In this document: one piece after another, positions 11,178 to 22,495 of the stretch
Numbering within the stretch: the stretch's first letter is position 1
Layout of the letters: each line of letters opens with the position of its first letter
Source of the DNA: Trema orientale
Lineage: Eukaryota; Streptophyta; Magnoliopsida; Rosales; Cannabaceae
Direction: 5' to 3'
NCBI GenBank assembly: GCA_002914845.1
Contig: JXTC01000402.1
Span: 86,076-150,075, forward strand
DNA length: 64,000 bases
The notes under the pieces: model-generated
The model's database searches: none
Told to the model about the DNA's origin: nothing
Seen by the model: the letters and a program-made list of their open reading frames with translations, nothing else
Made by a program: the position numbers and the translations under genes

Positions 11178-11704
11178 CATTTTGAGTAGTGCCTCATTAT
11201 TTTGAAGTCATTTCTCCTTCCTTTATTAAATATATCAATTTATGTATTATGGAAGATACTATTCTAAGAATATAATTTTTGAGTTATTTTGTAGACATGA
11301 AAAATACTCTTCTTACCAATAAGACTACTAGTGTGAAGTTCATTTAATTCAGACTTAGTTGGGATAAATTCTGAAATTATAGTCTGAAAGAAATTGCAAT
11401 AACCAGATCAGTGCTAACACTAAGTTTTAGCTATTTTTTCATCTATGGTCAGGATGTCACATCAGAAATAGCCTCAAGTATCAGATATGCTTTTGGGTGT
11501 ACTCTTTTTTTGTTAAAGACAATAAGTTTGTTATGGTCTACTTCCTCTCATGCGTATGATTATGTGTGGATTTAATGCATTATTTAGTGTAAAAAAGAAC
11601 AATGCTTCGATGTTTTCTCTGTTTTCCTATGTTTTTAACTAAACACAGGAAAAATGCTTTGTATATAGAAATCTGTTAATCACAGGTACCAAAGAAAATT
11701 TATA

Positions 11705-12064
11705 GGCCCCGTTTGTTTCACCCATTCTATTCTATTCAAATAGAAAACCCATTAGAATGGTTATTTTAACAATTCTGATTTTTACATTCAAATGGTTTTT
11801 TTGGAATGAGTATTTATTTCAACAATTGAGTTTTTCTATTCAAATGGTCCATTAGTCACATCAAATATTAAAATGAGTTTTTTTATGTCTTGAAATTAGA
11901 ATGGAGACTAGGAAGTATTTTTGAATGGTCAATTCTACTGTCTCTTATTCTAATTACAATACATTCTACTTTATTTCGATTTAAATGTCTCTCATTCTAA
12001 TTATAACCAATTTTACAATTTTTATTTAAATACACCCATTTAAATGAGTGAACGAAATAGGGCC
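11705..12064. mobile_element. MITE with GGGCC-type ends, 360 bp
   Basis: The left end GGCCCCGTTTGTTTCACCCA and the complement of the right end (GGCCCTATTTCGTTCACTCA) are imperfect inverted repeats. Flanks share a short ATA/TA. The interior holds further inverted segments built on TTCAAATGG/CCATTTAAAT. It is most like Tourist or hAT-type MITEs and has no coding capacity. Confidence 0.6.
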
Positions 12065-13441
12065 ATAATCTTTGAGTATCGAACACTTCATGTGAGGAGC
12101 AAAGTAAGTTTTTAAAATTAATATTACTAGACTCCCCCTTTTGAAATAGAGTTCACAAAACAAATTAATCAGTGGTTTTTGCTGCTAGCTGAAAAATCGA
12201 CATGGTCTATGACCAATGTATAAATTTCAAGACCTAAAAAGAAATAAAGAACAACATTTTTTATTAATAACACAGAAGAAAAAAAAAAAGGAAGCTTCAA
12301 TTCTTAATTCTAATTCTGTTTTGATATTACTGACCTACAGAGGCTTTTTTGTTAATTGTATTCAACAAATAAAGATTAAACGATTTTGGGGTCATAGATA
12401 AAAGGTAAAAATTTACTAAGCCATGCCTCGAGTGAAAAAATAAAACGAAAAAGGAACGAAAGAAAAGAAAGAAACTATAATCAAACATGTCTCATTAGAA
12501 ACTATAACCCAACATGTCTCATAAGCTCTTTTTAATTAATAGCACTATACTTTGTAGGATTGCTATTAATGAAGGCGATCTAGAGAGCTAAGGGTAGAAA
12601 GGTAGGTAAACAATATGATTAGATAATGACTGTTTATCTGCTTTATTTATTTATCTATATATTGTTTATTTTCTATTTGAAATCTAGTCAGTCCATTTCT
12701 TGACTTTGGAACCACAAAAACCAGCATGATAAGATAAAGTGCTCGACCGTTGTTTTTCCAATTTTCCTATTTAGGTTCACTTTATAACCAAGATTAAAAC
12801 TCTTTTTGTAATTTTTTATGGTCCAGAATAGGAGTCTCCTACTATATTGTGTATTTGTTCAGTTTTATTCCTCTTTACCTTATGTTCATTGTGCTTATGC
12901 CTTTGATATTTCTTTACTCCGCAGTTCCGGAATTTTGAAATAGGTGCATATTCTTCCACAAGAGAAGGATTATGCTGAGGAGATTTGGATAAAAGAAGTA
13001 ATGTAATGCATATTCTTCGTGCTCAGAAGGCAAATGGGAACGGTACGATGTGATCTCTTTTCATAAGTTCAATTTTGCAATTTTGCTGATCTTTTTCACT
13101 TAGACCTTATAATTTCGTATTCCACTTAAAAATATTGCTTTTTAGTTAAATTATATTAAAGCCTACTGTTGTTTCTTTTTGTCCTAATCTCTTAATATTA
13201 AAGGTCAGAGTTGTCTAAATGAAACAGAGAAGCTCTGTTTCCTTTTTTTTTCGTTCATTTTATTTTTCACACTACTTATACCTGTCCGTGGAAGATCAAT
13301 TAATATAATGTCTTCAATTATTTACAAAAACTCATTTGTTAAATATTCTGAGCCTATTTGAGTATCACTTTCCATGCATCATGTGACCCGGAAGGCAATC
13401 AGGAGGTGAGCATTATTTTTGAGACATAGACGATTATATGT
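12065..13441. other. AT-rich spacer downstream of the NB-ARC gene
   Basis: No exon, RNA gene or element boundary was recognised. The leucine-rich-repeat coding sequence expected downstream (minus strand) of the NB-ARC fragment was not found here. Confidence 0.5.
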
Positions 13442-14615
13442 TCATAGGATGAATTTCTGAAATTCGTGAAAGTTGGGGATATTTTTCTCAAACTCGTAAT
13501 TGAGATTATCAAGCACTCGTTGCCATTCCAATTGGGTCTTTTCTTTTTTGGACAATAAACCTGCTACTGCTGCAATAGCAAGTGGCAGACCTTGGCATTT
13601 GCTTACAATTTTACGGGACAACTGCTCCAACTCCTTGGGACAACATCCCTCAAACTCAAAGCAGAATGTTTTTCTCCAAAATAACTCCCACGCCAACTCC
13701 ATAGACCAAGGTTTTAGCACTATAACATGATCAGATGGGGTTTCTTTAACATCATTTGCAACTGAAGTATTGCGTGTGGTGATAATGATCCTAGCTTTCT
13801 TACTAGGCAAAGCATATTTAATGACTTCCCAAAAATCAACTTTCCATATGTCATCAAAAACGACAACGTACCTCTTTTCTTCCATGTAATTCCTTAAAAG
13901 TTCAATCAGTTGCTCAATTGTTCCATCGGGCTCTTCTTTTGCTTGGTATATCTGTTTTGTCGTGCTCTTCAGGACTTTCTCCATGTTGTATGATTGTGAC
14001 ACAGTGATCCATGCAAAACATTCAAATTTTTGTCTAACTTCCTCATCATTGAAAACTTTTTTAGCGAGAGTTGTTTTTCCAATTCCTCCTTCGCCCACGA
14101 ACGAAATCACGGACCGTGTGGATGGGCCTTCAACCAAACTCGTTATAACTTCCTCCGAAATTGAATCAATTCCCACAAGCTCATCTTCCTCTATGAAGAG
14201 AGAACCCAATCGAGGGTCGACCCTAGATGCATCAACATTTGTGGCCGTACCACTTGATCCTTGCTCAAAATGTCTCAACCCATAACTTACACCTCTTTCT
14301 TTGATTTCTCTCAGTGACTGCTTAATATCACGAATCTCAGAAGCTATGTCGTGACGTGGCTTCAAGAATCTAACAAAGTCTCTGGCTTTTCGAAGGGAAC
14401 TTGCAAACCCCCGCTCACGACAGCGGCGTTCCGTAAGACGGTAAAGGTATTCGTCGACAACATCTTCTATCTGATCGGCCACCTCCCTCATTTGTCTTAG
14501 CCATACTTGTGTAGCATCGCTCACATCTTCTTTCTCTTGCTTTGCTTCTGCATTTTAAGGAAAGGCTGTATGATTACAAGCTCATCTTTCAAGCCATTCA
14601 CTTCTCTGTGGACTC

Positions 14616-15029
14616 CGGAAGCACAACTACTCCAATTTTAATACTAAGACAATATTAAATATAAACTACCAACTAGTTACCGAAAATTAACGAAAGCAGA
14701 AAATACGAAAATATTAAATGCAAAAATGAAGGAGAACACAAAATTTAGTGAAGTTCAGCAAATTACCTACGTCCTCAGAAACAAAATTTAGTGAAGTTCG
14801 GCAAATTACTTACGTCCTCAGAAACAAATGGGAAAAAGGGCAAAAACAAAACTATGGAGGTGCTTAGGAATAAAGTTCCTCACCAGTAGGGAAACTAATT
14901 TTGGGATGATTAAAACTAATTACAGAAGGCTTTATTTATAGCCAACTGCAGACCCCAAATATTCATACACAAGCGATGTGGGACAAAGTACAAAACTATT
15001 ACAAAAGCTGACAAGCTAAAATTCTAACA
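14616..15029 (-). repeat. 3' LTR of copia B
   Basis: The LTR aligns to 19193-19646 with clear sequence divergence (roughly 5% by eye). A segment of about 110 bp present in the 5' LTR (GGGGCGTTGCTGACCACTTC and on) is replaced here by a tandem duplication of the AAATTTAGTGAAGTTC... segment. Ten terminal bases at the low-coordinate end are missing. Confidence 0.85.
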
Positions 15030-15480
15030 ATCTCCACCTTGGCGAGTTAGTAGGTCCCACTCAAATTTCCCCACTTTCCGTATCCTCTATCCATTACAGC
15101 AACGCCACTTTATGCGCCAAAAGGCACCATCAAACTTGCAGGATGTTGATCAAGTCCAAACAATAATTGAACTTGATCGATGTCACCACCTTGGTCATCA
15201 TATCCGCAGGATTCTCAGCAGTCCCAATATTCTGAAGCAGTATCTTTCCTTCATCAATAACCTCTTGCACAAAGTGATGTCAGACATCAATATGCTTCAT
15301 ACGTACATGGTATACTGGATTCTACGCTAAGTGAGTGGCACTCTGACTATCAAAATAAATACAGACATGCTCCTGAACAACTCCCAGCTCTTCCAGTAAT
15401 CCTTGTAACCAAATAGCTTCCTTCACAACCTCTGTAACTGCCATGTACTCTGCCTCTGTAGTAGACAAAGTAACTGTAGA

Positions 15481-16740
15481 CTATAAAGTAGACTTCCAAG
15501 TGATTGGTGCTCTTACAAATATGAATATATATCCAGTAGTTGATCGACGTTTATCCAAATCACCAACGTAATCAGAATCAACATATCCAACTATACACTG
15601 AGCAAGTCTATCATCCCGCTCAAAAACCAAACCAACATCTACAGTCTTCAATAAGTACTGTAGAATCCATTTCATAGCTTGCCAATGATCTTTACCCTGA
15701 TCATGCATATACCTGCTCACAACTCCAACTGCATGTGAAATGTCGGGTCTCGTACACACTATCGCATACATCAAGCTATCAATCGCATTCGAATACGGAA
15801 CTTGTGACATGTACTCTCGCTTTGTATCTATACTCGGGGACAAAGACGTACTAAGCTTGAAATGAGGAGCAAGTGGTGTACTAACAGGTTTTGATTATTC
15901 AGTCGTATCAAAACACTGTAATACCTTCTTCAGATATTGCTTCTAAGTCAAATTTATCTTGCTTCTCCCTCTATCTCTGCTAATCTCCATACCGAGAATC
16001 TTCTTTGCTTCACCAAGATCTTTCATCTCAAACTCTTGATTCAACTGAGCCTTCAACTTCTCAATTTCTTCTTGATTCTTCGAAGCTATCAATATATCAT
16101 CAACATACAAGAGTAGATAAATGAAAGACCCACCTCGTAGCTTGCAAAAATACACACAACTATCGAACTTGCTTCTTGTATACTTCTGACCCATCATAAA
16201 CTGATCAAATCGCTTGTACCACTACCTTGGCAACTGTTTCAGACCATAAAGTGATCTTTTTAGTTTGCAAACCTAATTTTCCTTTCCAGCAACCTTGAAT
16301 CCTTCTGGCTGAGACATATAGAATTCCTCTTCCAAATCGCCGTGTAAAAACGCGATTTTCTCATCCAATTGAACTAGTTCAAGATCCAATTGCGCTATCA
16401 AGGCTAACAAAATTCTAATGGAGGAATGCTTAACAACTGGAGAAAATACCTCATTGTAATCAATTCCCTCCAATTGAGCATAGCCTTTCGCCACCAATCT
16501 CGCCTTGAAGCGAACATCATTCTTATCAGGAAATCCATCTTTCTTTATATATACCCATTTGCACCTAATTGCCTTCTTATTCTTTAGTAGTTGAGCTAGC
16601 TCCCAAGTTTCATTCTTCCGAAGAGACTGCATTTCTTCCTTCATTGCATTCTTCCACTGTTCATTTTCTGAACTTTTGACTGCATCTTTGTACGTGGAAG
16701 GAATATCATCATCTACAATGGGAAGTGCATAGGCCACCAT
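15481..16740 (-). pseudogene. copia B reverse transcriptase and RNase H, broken
   Basis: Three frames cover this region. The frame at 16740-16273 carries the N-terminal RT block (WKNAMKEEMQSL, CKWVYIKKDG, FKARLVAKGYAQ). The frame at 16197-15943 carries the catalytic LLLYVDDILIA. The frame at 15843-15481 carries the RNase H region (VGYVDSDYVGDLDKRRSTTG). Stops near 16200-16270 and 15850-15940 interrupt it. Sequence and order match TNT1-like (Tork lineage) copia elements. Confidence 0.85.
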
Positions 16741-17067
16741 ATCAACAAATCGAGCAGGTTTATGAATTTCACATCTTGGCCTATTTTGTGCAATTGATTC
16801 TTGCTACTGTTGAGGCTCTTGGGTCGGAACCTCTTCTTCATCTTCAGCGTCCTCCTCTGCCAATGGAGTATCACCACTATTTTCAATAACATTAACTGGG
16901 ACTACTATTGTCGTATTCTCAAACTCCACCTACTGCCGACTAGGCTCCACCTGCTGTGGAATACTAATGGTCTTTTCTTGGTCTTCTGTTACCTTCTTCA
17001 ACATGGCAGACTCATCAAAAGTAACATCCCTGCTAAATAAAATCTTCCTCGAACTTAGACACTAAAG

Positions 17068-17988
17068 TCAGTATCCCTTTACACCTGAGCTGATGCCCAT
17101 AAATAATGCTTTCTTGGCTCTTGGATCCAACTTGGATTCTTTCACATGATAATAGACAGTGGAATCAAAGACATGTAAAGAATCATAATCACTAGCAGGT
17201 TTTTCAGACCATACCTCAAGAGGGGTTTTGCCTCCAATTGCAGTCGATGGTAAACGATTAATGAGATGATATGCATATGTAATTGCCTCAGCCCAAAAAA
17301 CTTTGCCCAACCCAGCATTGGACAACATACACTGAACCTTCTCTAGTAAAGTCCGATTCATGCGTTCTGCCACCCTATTCTGCTGTAGTGTTTTTCTGAT
17401 TGTAAAGTGACGCACAATACCTTCAGACTGGCAAACTCCAAAAAATGGATCGCTCTTATATTCTCCACTGTTATTTGATCGAAGTCGTTTGATCTTTCTG
17501 CCCCTCTGAGTCTCAATCATCTTTTTCCATTTAAGGAAAACTTCAAGCACGTCATCCTTATTCTTCATTACATACACCCAAACTCTTCTAGAAAAATCGT
17601 CGACAAAAGTAATAAAATAGTGCATACCTCCCAAAGAAGCTGTCTTGGTAGATCTCCACACATCTGAATGAACATAATCCAGAATACCCTCAATATTGTG
17701 AATTGCTGTACCGAACTTCACTCTTGTCTGTTTTCCTAGAATACAGTATTTACAAAAGTCCAACTTGCAGGGTTTCGCTCCTTTTAGTAAGCCTTGCTTT
17801 ACTAAACTAAAGAAAACTTTTTCCCCTGCATGTCCCAAATACATGTGCCATAACTTGGTAATTTCTGAAGCTTTATCATCTTTAGAAATCGCAGCAACTG
17901 ATCCAATAACTGTACTACCATTGTAGTAATACAAGTTATTTCTTCTTGTACCTTTCATCACCACTAAAGAGTGTGAAGTGACTTTCAA
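17068..17988 (-). pseudogene. copia B integrase
   Basis: The frame starts with the His/Cys zinc-binding region (LWHMYLGH ... FCKYCILGKQ). The integrase core follows, with VHSDVW as the first catalytic Asp and VAERMNRTL as the catalytic Glu. The position of the second catalytic Asp reads RSNNSGEY instead of the usual RSDNGGEY: Asp to Asn and Gly to Ser, both G-to-A changes. The integrase would therefore be inactive even if expressed. Confidence 0.85.
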
Positions 17989-19127
17989 AATTCTATCTCA
18001 TATAGACATAAGCCTTTAGATTCTAAAGCTCTCAAATAGATGAGATTCTTTTTCAATTTCAGTACATACCGAACATCTGTCAGAACTCTAGTCGATCCAT
18101 CATGATTCTTCAATCGAATTGAACCTACCCCAGCTGTTTTACACGATTCATCATTACCCATGTAAACAACTCCACCATCTAGATCTTCAAAGTTAAAGAA
18201 CCACTCTTTGTGAGGACACATATGGTAAGTGCAACCCGAATCTAAAATCCACTCGTCACGCTGAGACGTCATCGGCTGACTAACTAGAGTATAATCTGAC
18301 TCATCATCTTCAACTTCAGCTACATATGCATCGGAAGTAGCTTTGTCCTTGCTTTTATTCTGTAACTTTGGACAATCTTTCTTCCAATGCCCTTTCTCAT
18401 TACAAAAGGCACATTCATCCTTACCAGGTCTTCCCTTCGAACGAGATCTACCCCTTTTCTCCTGCTTACGGCTTTGACTACGTCCCCTGGCTGTAAGCGC
18501 TTCTGCTGGAATGTCCCTATTCTTCTTTTGATCTTTCTTCTGAATCTCATGATTGTACAATGTAGCACTCACTTCATCGAAGGACAATTTTTCCTTCCCA
18601 TGAAGTAATGTAATACAGAGATGATCTAATTCATCAAGAAGGGACCCAATCAGCAACATTGCTTTATCCTCATCTTTGAAGGTTTCATCCAAATTCAATA
18701 AGTCTGCAATCAACTGGTTGAATGTATCAATGTGGTTACCAATAGTTGTACCAGGCTTCAACTGGAGGCGGAAAAGTCTCTTTTTCAAGTATAGCCAGTT
18801 CTCATTGCTCTTCTTCATATATTTTTTCTCGAGCGCCTTCTACAGCTTACCTGCAGAAGTCTCCCTCATGGATGGATACTTCTGTTCTCTACAAAGACAT
18901 GAGCGGATCGTGCCACAAGCTTGACGATTGATCCTCTCCCATTCTTTATCATCCATCTTCTCCGATTTCATCTCTTCCAGAGCAATATCCTGATCTTGTT
19001 CACATAAACCATCCAATACCTCGCACTGCCACAAGCCGAAGTTATTTCGGCCATCAAATTTCTCCACATCGATTTTTGCAGTAGTCACAGTCTTCGTCTT
19101 TGCCGGCGTTGACGAAGATTCTGACAT
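17985..19127 (-). pseudogene. copia B gag and protease, with one Trp-to-stop
   Basis: The start at 19127 gives MSESSSTPAKTKTVTTAKID and then FDGRNNFGLWQ, a TNT1-type gag. A TAG at about 18838 separates GKL from KALEKKYMKK, where the family has Trp (LWKALEKKY); this is TGG to TAG. The downstream frame has a zinc knuckle CAFCNEKGHWKKDC and the protease motif WILDSGCTYHMC. It then breaks into the integrase frame near 17988. Confidence 0.85.
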
Positions 19128-19192
19128 TTCTACTAATATTTCAAATAGCTACCAAACAAAGCCTAGGGCGAACCTGCTGCTCTGATACCACT

Positions 19193-19646
19193 TGTTGTGC
19201 AGCGGAAGCACAACTACTCCAAATGCTTATATTTAATACTAAGACAATATAAAATATAAACTACCAACTAGCTACCGAAAATTAACGAAAGTAGAAAATG
19301 CGAAAATACTAAATGCAAAAATAAAGGAGAACACAAAATTTAGTGAGGTTCGGCAAATTACCTACGTCCTCGGGGCGTTGCTGACCACTTCACTAATTTC
19401 AAAAAGAAGAAATACAAAATCTGGGCTATAATGCCCAAAAAGAAATGGGAAAAGGGGCAAAAACAAAACTATGGAGGTCCTTAGGAATAAAGGTCCTCAC
19501 CAGTAGGGAAACTAATTTTGGGATGATTAAAACCAATTATAGAAGGCTTAATTTATAGCCAACTGCAGACCCCAAATATTCATACACAAGCGATGTGGGA
19601 CAAAGTACAAAACTATTACAAAAGCTAACAAGCCAAAATTCTAACA
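19193..19646 (-). repeat. 5' LTR of copia B
   Basis: It begins TGTTGTGCAGCGGAAGCAC and ends TTCTAACA. The primer-binding-site complement lies two bases away at 19179-19190. Beyond it, GACTC and the interrupted NLR codons follow immediately. Confidence 0.9.
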
Positions 19647-19727
19647 GACTCCTCTCAACAAATTGACTTGTTCAGCTAGCAGATCAACTAACTTATTTAT
19701 CACATGGCTCAGGAAAGTCATTGGCAT

Positions 19728-20132
19728 TATTCAAGCTGGAAATGAGATTATGAGAACTTCTGATCACAGTTTTTAATAGAAACATAAAGCAGCTTTATTT
19801 GCATATGTTCTATATATCAAAATCAGAGAATTACCTTATAGACTGTAATAACTTCAGCTCCCTCCAGCTTTGATCAATACATTTTGTTGATCAATACATT
19901 TTGTTAAGTACATACTTAAATTATCTCCATTTATATATTTTTTGTTCTACAAAGTATTTCATATACATATATAAATATTATCTTTTGTACCAGTTTTCTT
20001 CAAGGAAAAGATGAAGTATTATTCAATAAACAAAAGATCTCTGTGACCAACAACTACAAAAGCTAACCGAATACAATTTGATCAATATTACCTCAATAAA
20101 AATATACAGATACATACATTAATATATGTCTT
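19728..20132. other. 5' flank of the NLR gene
   Basis: The stretch lies upstream (minus strand) of the NLR start codon and should hold its promoter. A small tandem duplication TTGATCAATACATTTTG is visible at about 19871-19909. No clear TATA box position can be assigned. The large LTR element starts at 20133. Confidence 0.45.
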
Positions 20133-20558
20133 TGTTGCCACAACCAAAAATCCAAGGCCATGACTTTTAGTAATTTTGAGTGTAAGTAGCGATAAATAAA
20201 GAATTTGTAAAAATTCGGAAGAAACCAAGTACCTAGATTTTTCATTCTAGTTCTCAAATCCTTAGAAATTCTATATAAAAGGGGATCTATCTTTAGCTCG
20301 GTTTATAAAAAAAGATACACCAATTAAGATTTAAGAAAATATAGTTAAATTATACAAAACTTGGTTTAATAAAACTACAGTATTGACTAAATAGATTTTT
20401 CAAAACCTTGAACCCAAATGTCTAAAATTTAACATACAAAGTTGGTCAAAATTCCAAGTACTTAAAATTTTGAAAATAAGCTCCCTAGGAACTATTGTGT
20501 CCAATTTATACACCAAAACCTCAAATCATAGTAAATACATTCTTGTATTTTTTCTTAG

Positions 20559-20660
20559 TTGGAACAACAAAGTTGGCTAAACTGTTAGACATGGGGAAAG
20601 AGTGAGATTAGTTGGAACAACAAAGTTGGCTAAACAGTTAGACATGGAGAAAGAGTGAGA
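20559..20660. repeat. 51-bp tandem duplication inside the 3' LTR
   Basis: The unit GTTGGAACAACAAAGTTGGC through AGAGTGAGAT occurs twice in a row here but once in the 5' LTR at about 31150-31200. The duplication therefore arose after the element inserted. Confidence 0.75.
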
Positions 20661-20857
20661 TAAAGAAAGGTACCAACCAAGGAGGAAAAAACCGCGAGCT
20701 TAAGCCAAGCGACTTCCCTAACCAACGAGATAACTAACTCGAATGAACAACCACTTGAAAGGGAGGAAAATAGGAGGGGTGAGCTCGAGAGCTCAGTAGA
20801 GAAACTGTTACCTCATTTAAAAACTTTTTCAGTGATGGAGTATCCCTGCATGGTAAG

Positions 20858-21261
20858 TGTAACACCACTAGGCCTCACCCAAAAGTGATAGCTTGAAGGT
20901 ATTTTTGGGCTCATAGACCATCACTTAAATACATATGATCTTCCCAAAGCATACTCGATGTGGGACTTGGGGCATTATAATCTACCTCTGTTAAGGGCCT
21001 AGTATCCTCGCTAGAGAGTCCACATTCAATAGCCCACATATAACCCCTATGGGTAGGGTCCACATTCACCACGATTCCGGCCCGTGGCAGCCTTCCAAGG
21101 CCCACACTGGTATGGACTGGGTCGGCTCTGAGACCAAATATAACAACACTGAGCCTCACCTAAAAGTGCTATCTTGAAGGTACTTTTGGGCTCATAGACC
21201 ATTACTTAAATACCCATAATCTTCCCAAAGCATCACTGGATATGGGACTTAGGGCGTTATA
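20858..21261 (-). mobile_element. TRIM retrotransposon, 404 bp, complete
   Basis: Two LTRs of 122-123 bp (20858-20979 and 21139-21261) flank an interior of about 160 bp. GTAAG duplicates flank the element at 20853-20857 and 21262-21266. Next to the right LTR, the complement reads TGGTCTCAGAGCC, one mismatch from the initiator-Met PBS, so the element runs on the minus strand. LTRs end TATA instead of the usual TACA, consistent with C-to-T decay. It carries no coding sequence. The size classes match terminal-repeat retrotransposons in miniature; such elements depend on proteins from other elements. Confidence 0.85.
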
Positions 21262-21440
21262 GTAAGTTTAATCCAAAAACTTATTTTTGCAAAACTATGT
21301 ATATATATATATCTATTTTCAAAACTGATACTCTGTATAGGATTATGCATATAAATGTATATATATGTATATATTTATATATATAAAAAAACATAATATC
21401 CAAAACTAATCGGTTCACAAACACATGACACAAATCCACC

Positions 21441-22118
21441 TGTTGGGACGGTTTTCACCAACTGTCTACGTGTCTCCACTGCCTCTGGCTGGGTCCGGTA
21501 TCTAGATGAATCGGGGGAGCCCCCGGGGGGTGTACCTGCAAAGACTCTTCGATGCTTAAGTCAGATATCGGACCTCGGGAGATATTCGAGGGTGGATAGA
21601 ATTACTTGCCTCTCTTTTCCGCAGTGTGAGCCATGTTTATATTTCGGGGATTAGGGCCTGATTTCGAGGTTCCCTCTCTGGCCTCGCATTTCGTCCCTGG
21701 AATCATGGACTGGAGTTGCTGTAATCCCCCTTGATTGGTACGGCTTGTCCCCAGCCGCCGGCCCTGACACGAGTCCTATCACGGCGCGGCGCCTGCAGGT
21801 TCGCCGTCCTGCCAGGGGAGTGCATTTAATGCGCATACCTACCCAATAGAGCATTAAATGCCCTGTCTGGGTCTGGATCTGTACATGCCCCCGAGGGTCT
21901 TCCAACGGAAGACCCTTAAGGCTCCTGACCCCCAGCTGTCGGGACGGGGGTCTGGTTGGGCTGGGCCCATCCTGGATCTGGGCGAGCCCCACCCTGACTC
22001 GCTTCGACAAACGGCCCAAATAGCTTCACGTGAGGCGCTCGTGGCGTTCAAGTGGTTTCTTTAGTTACGTGTCATCCGGACGTACACGTGGCGCGTATTC
22101 CTAAAACGGGCCCCCACA
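21441..22118. repeat. Left LTR of the GC-rich element
   Basis: The LTR is collinear with 24914-25587 over its full length with a few percent substitutions, many of them C/T or G/A. Open frames on both strands occur identically in both LTR copies and are by-products of GC-rich sequence. Confidence 0.85.
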
Positions 22119-22344
22119 ACTGCCCCTATTTCCCTATTTGACGCGTTGGACGCCGTTGGATGGGGAAATCACTCCTCCGGTCCACGGATGCTGGAGCTAC
22201 ACGTGGCCCACGATTACCTCGGTTCACCTGTCATCGATGTGATTCGCGCGGGCCCTTATTGCGCTTCTCCGAAATTTTGAATTTTAAATGTGCTGGAGTT
22301 CCCTGTACGGTTGGGATTCCTTAGTGTCCCTTCGGACCTCCCTC

Positions 22345-22350
22345 TATAAA
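22345..22350 (+). promoter_or_regulatory. TATA box of the Transposase_28-like gene
   Basis: TATAAA lies within CCTCTATAAAAAC about 150 bp upstream of the first ATG (22496). It precedes a CT-rich untranslated leader (CTTTTTCTCTCTAG near 22400), a standard plant promoter arrangement. This supports an independent plus-strand transcription unit inside the element. Confidence 0.5.
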
Positions 22351-22495
22351 AACAAAACCCGGGCTCATTCCTCACTTTACCAAAAATCTTCAAGCACGGA
22401 CTTTTTCTCTCTAGAAATCTCAAACGTCTCTGATTTAGGGTTTTCAGCCATTTTCCTCTTTCGAGTTTTTTCCTTCCCAATCCCAACCCGAAATT

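Larger units (their letters stand above)
14616..19646 (-). mobile_element. TNT1-like Ty1/copia element B, inserted in NLR exon 1
   Basis: It has a 5' LTR at 19193-19646, a PBS complement GCTCTGATACCA at 19179-19190, gag-pol on the minus strand, a purine tract complement at 15030-15041 and a 3' LTR ending at 15029. GACTC flanks it at 14611-14615 and 19647-19651. The 3' LTR lacks the first 10 bp (TGTTGTGCAG) present in the 5' LTR, so the duplication abuts CGGAAGCAC directly. The protein order is integrase then RT, as in copia. Stops and a frame break show it is no longer autonomous. Confidence 0.9.
13442..19727 (-). pseudogene. CC-NB-ARC (RPM1-type) resistance gene, split by copia B and truncated
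   Basis: NLR proteins of this class are intracellular immune receptors. The start ATG at 19727-19725 has an in-frame TGA two codons upstream. The first 27 codons (MPMTFLSHVINKLVDLLAEQ and on) run to 19647, where copia B is inserted. Coding resumes at 14610 after the duplicated GACTC and continues the Rx-type coiled coil. Near 14556 an A-run is one base short and shifts the frame. From 14524 the 360-codon frame has EDVVDEYLY, the P-loop GEGGIGKTT (residues 144-152), kinase-2 VVFDDIW (about 221-227), RNBS-B IIITTRN and GLPLA (312-316). It stops at 13442, before the MHD motif and all leucine-rich repeats. Three lesions make it a pseudogene. Confidence 0.9.
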
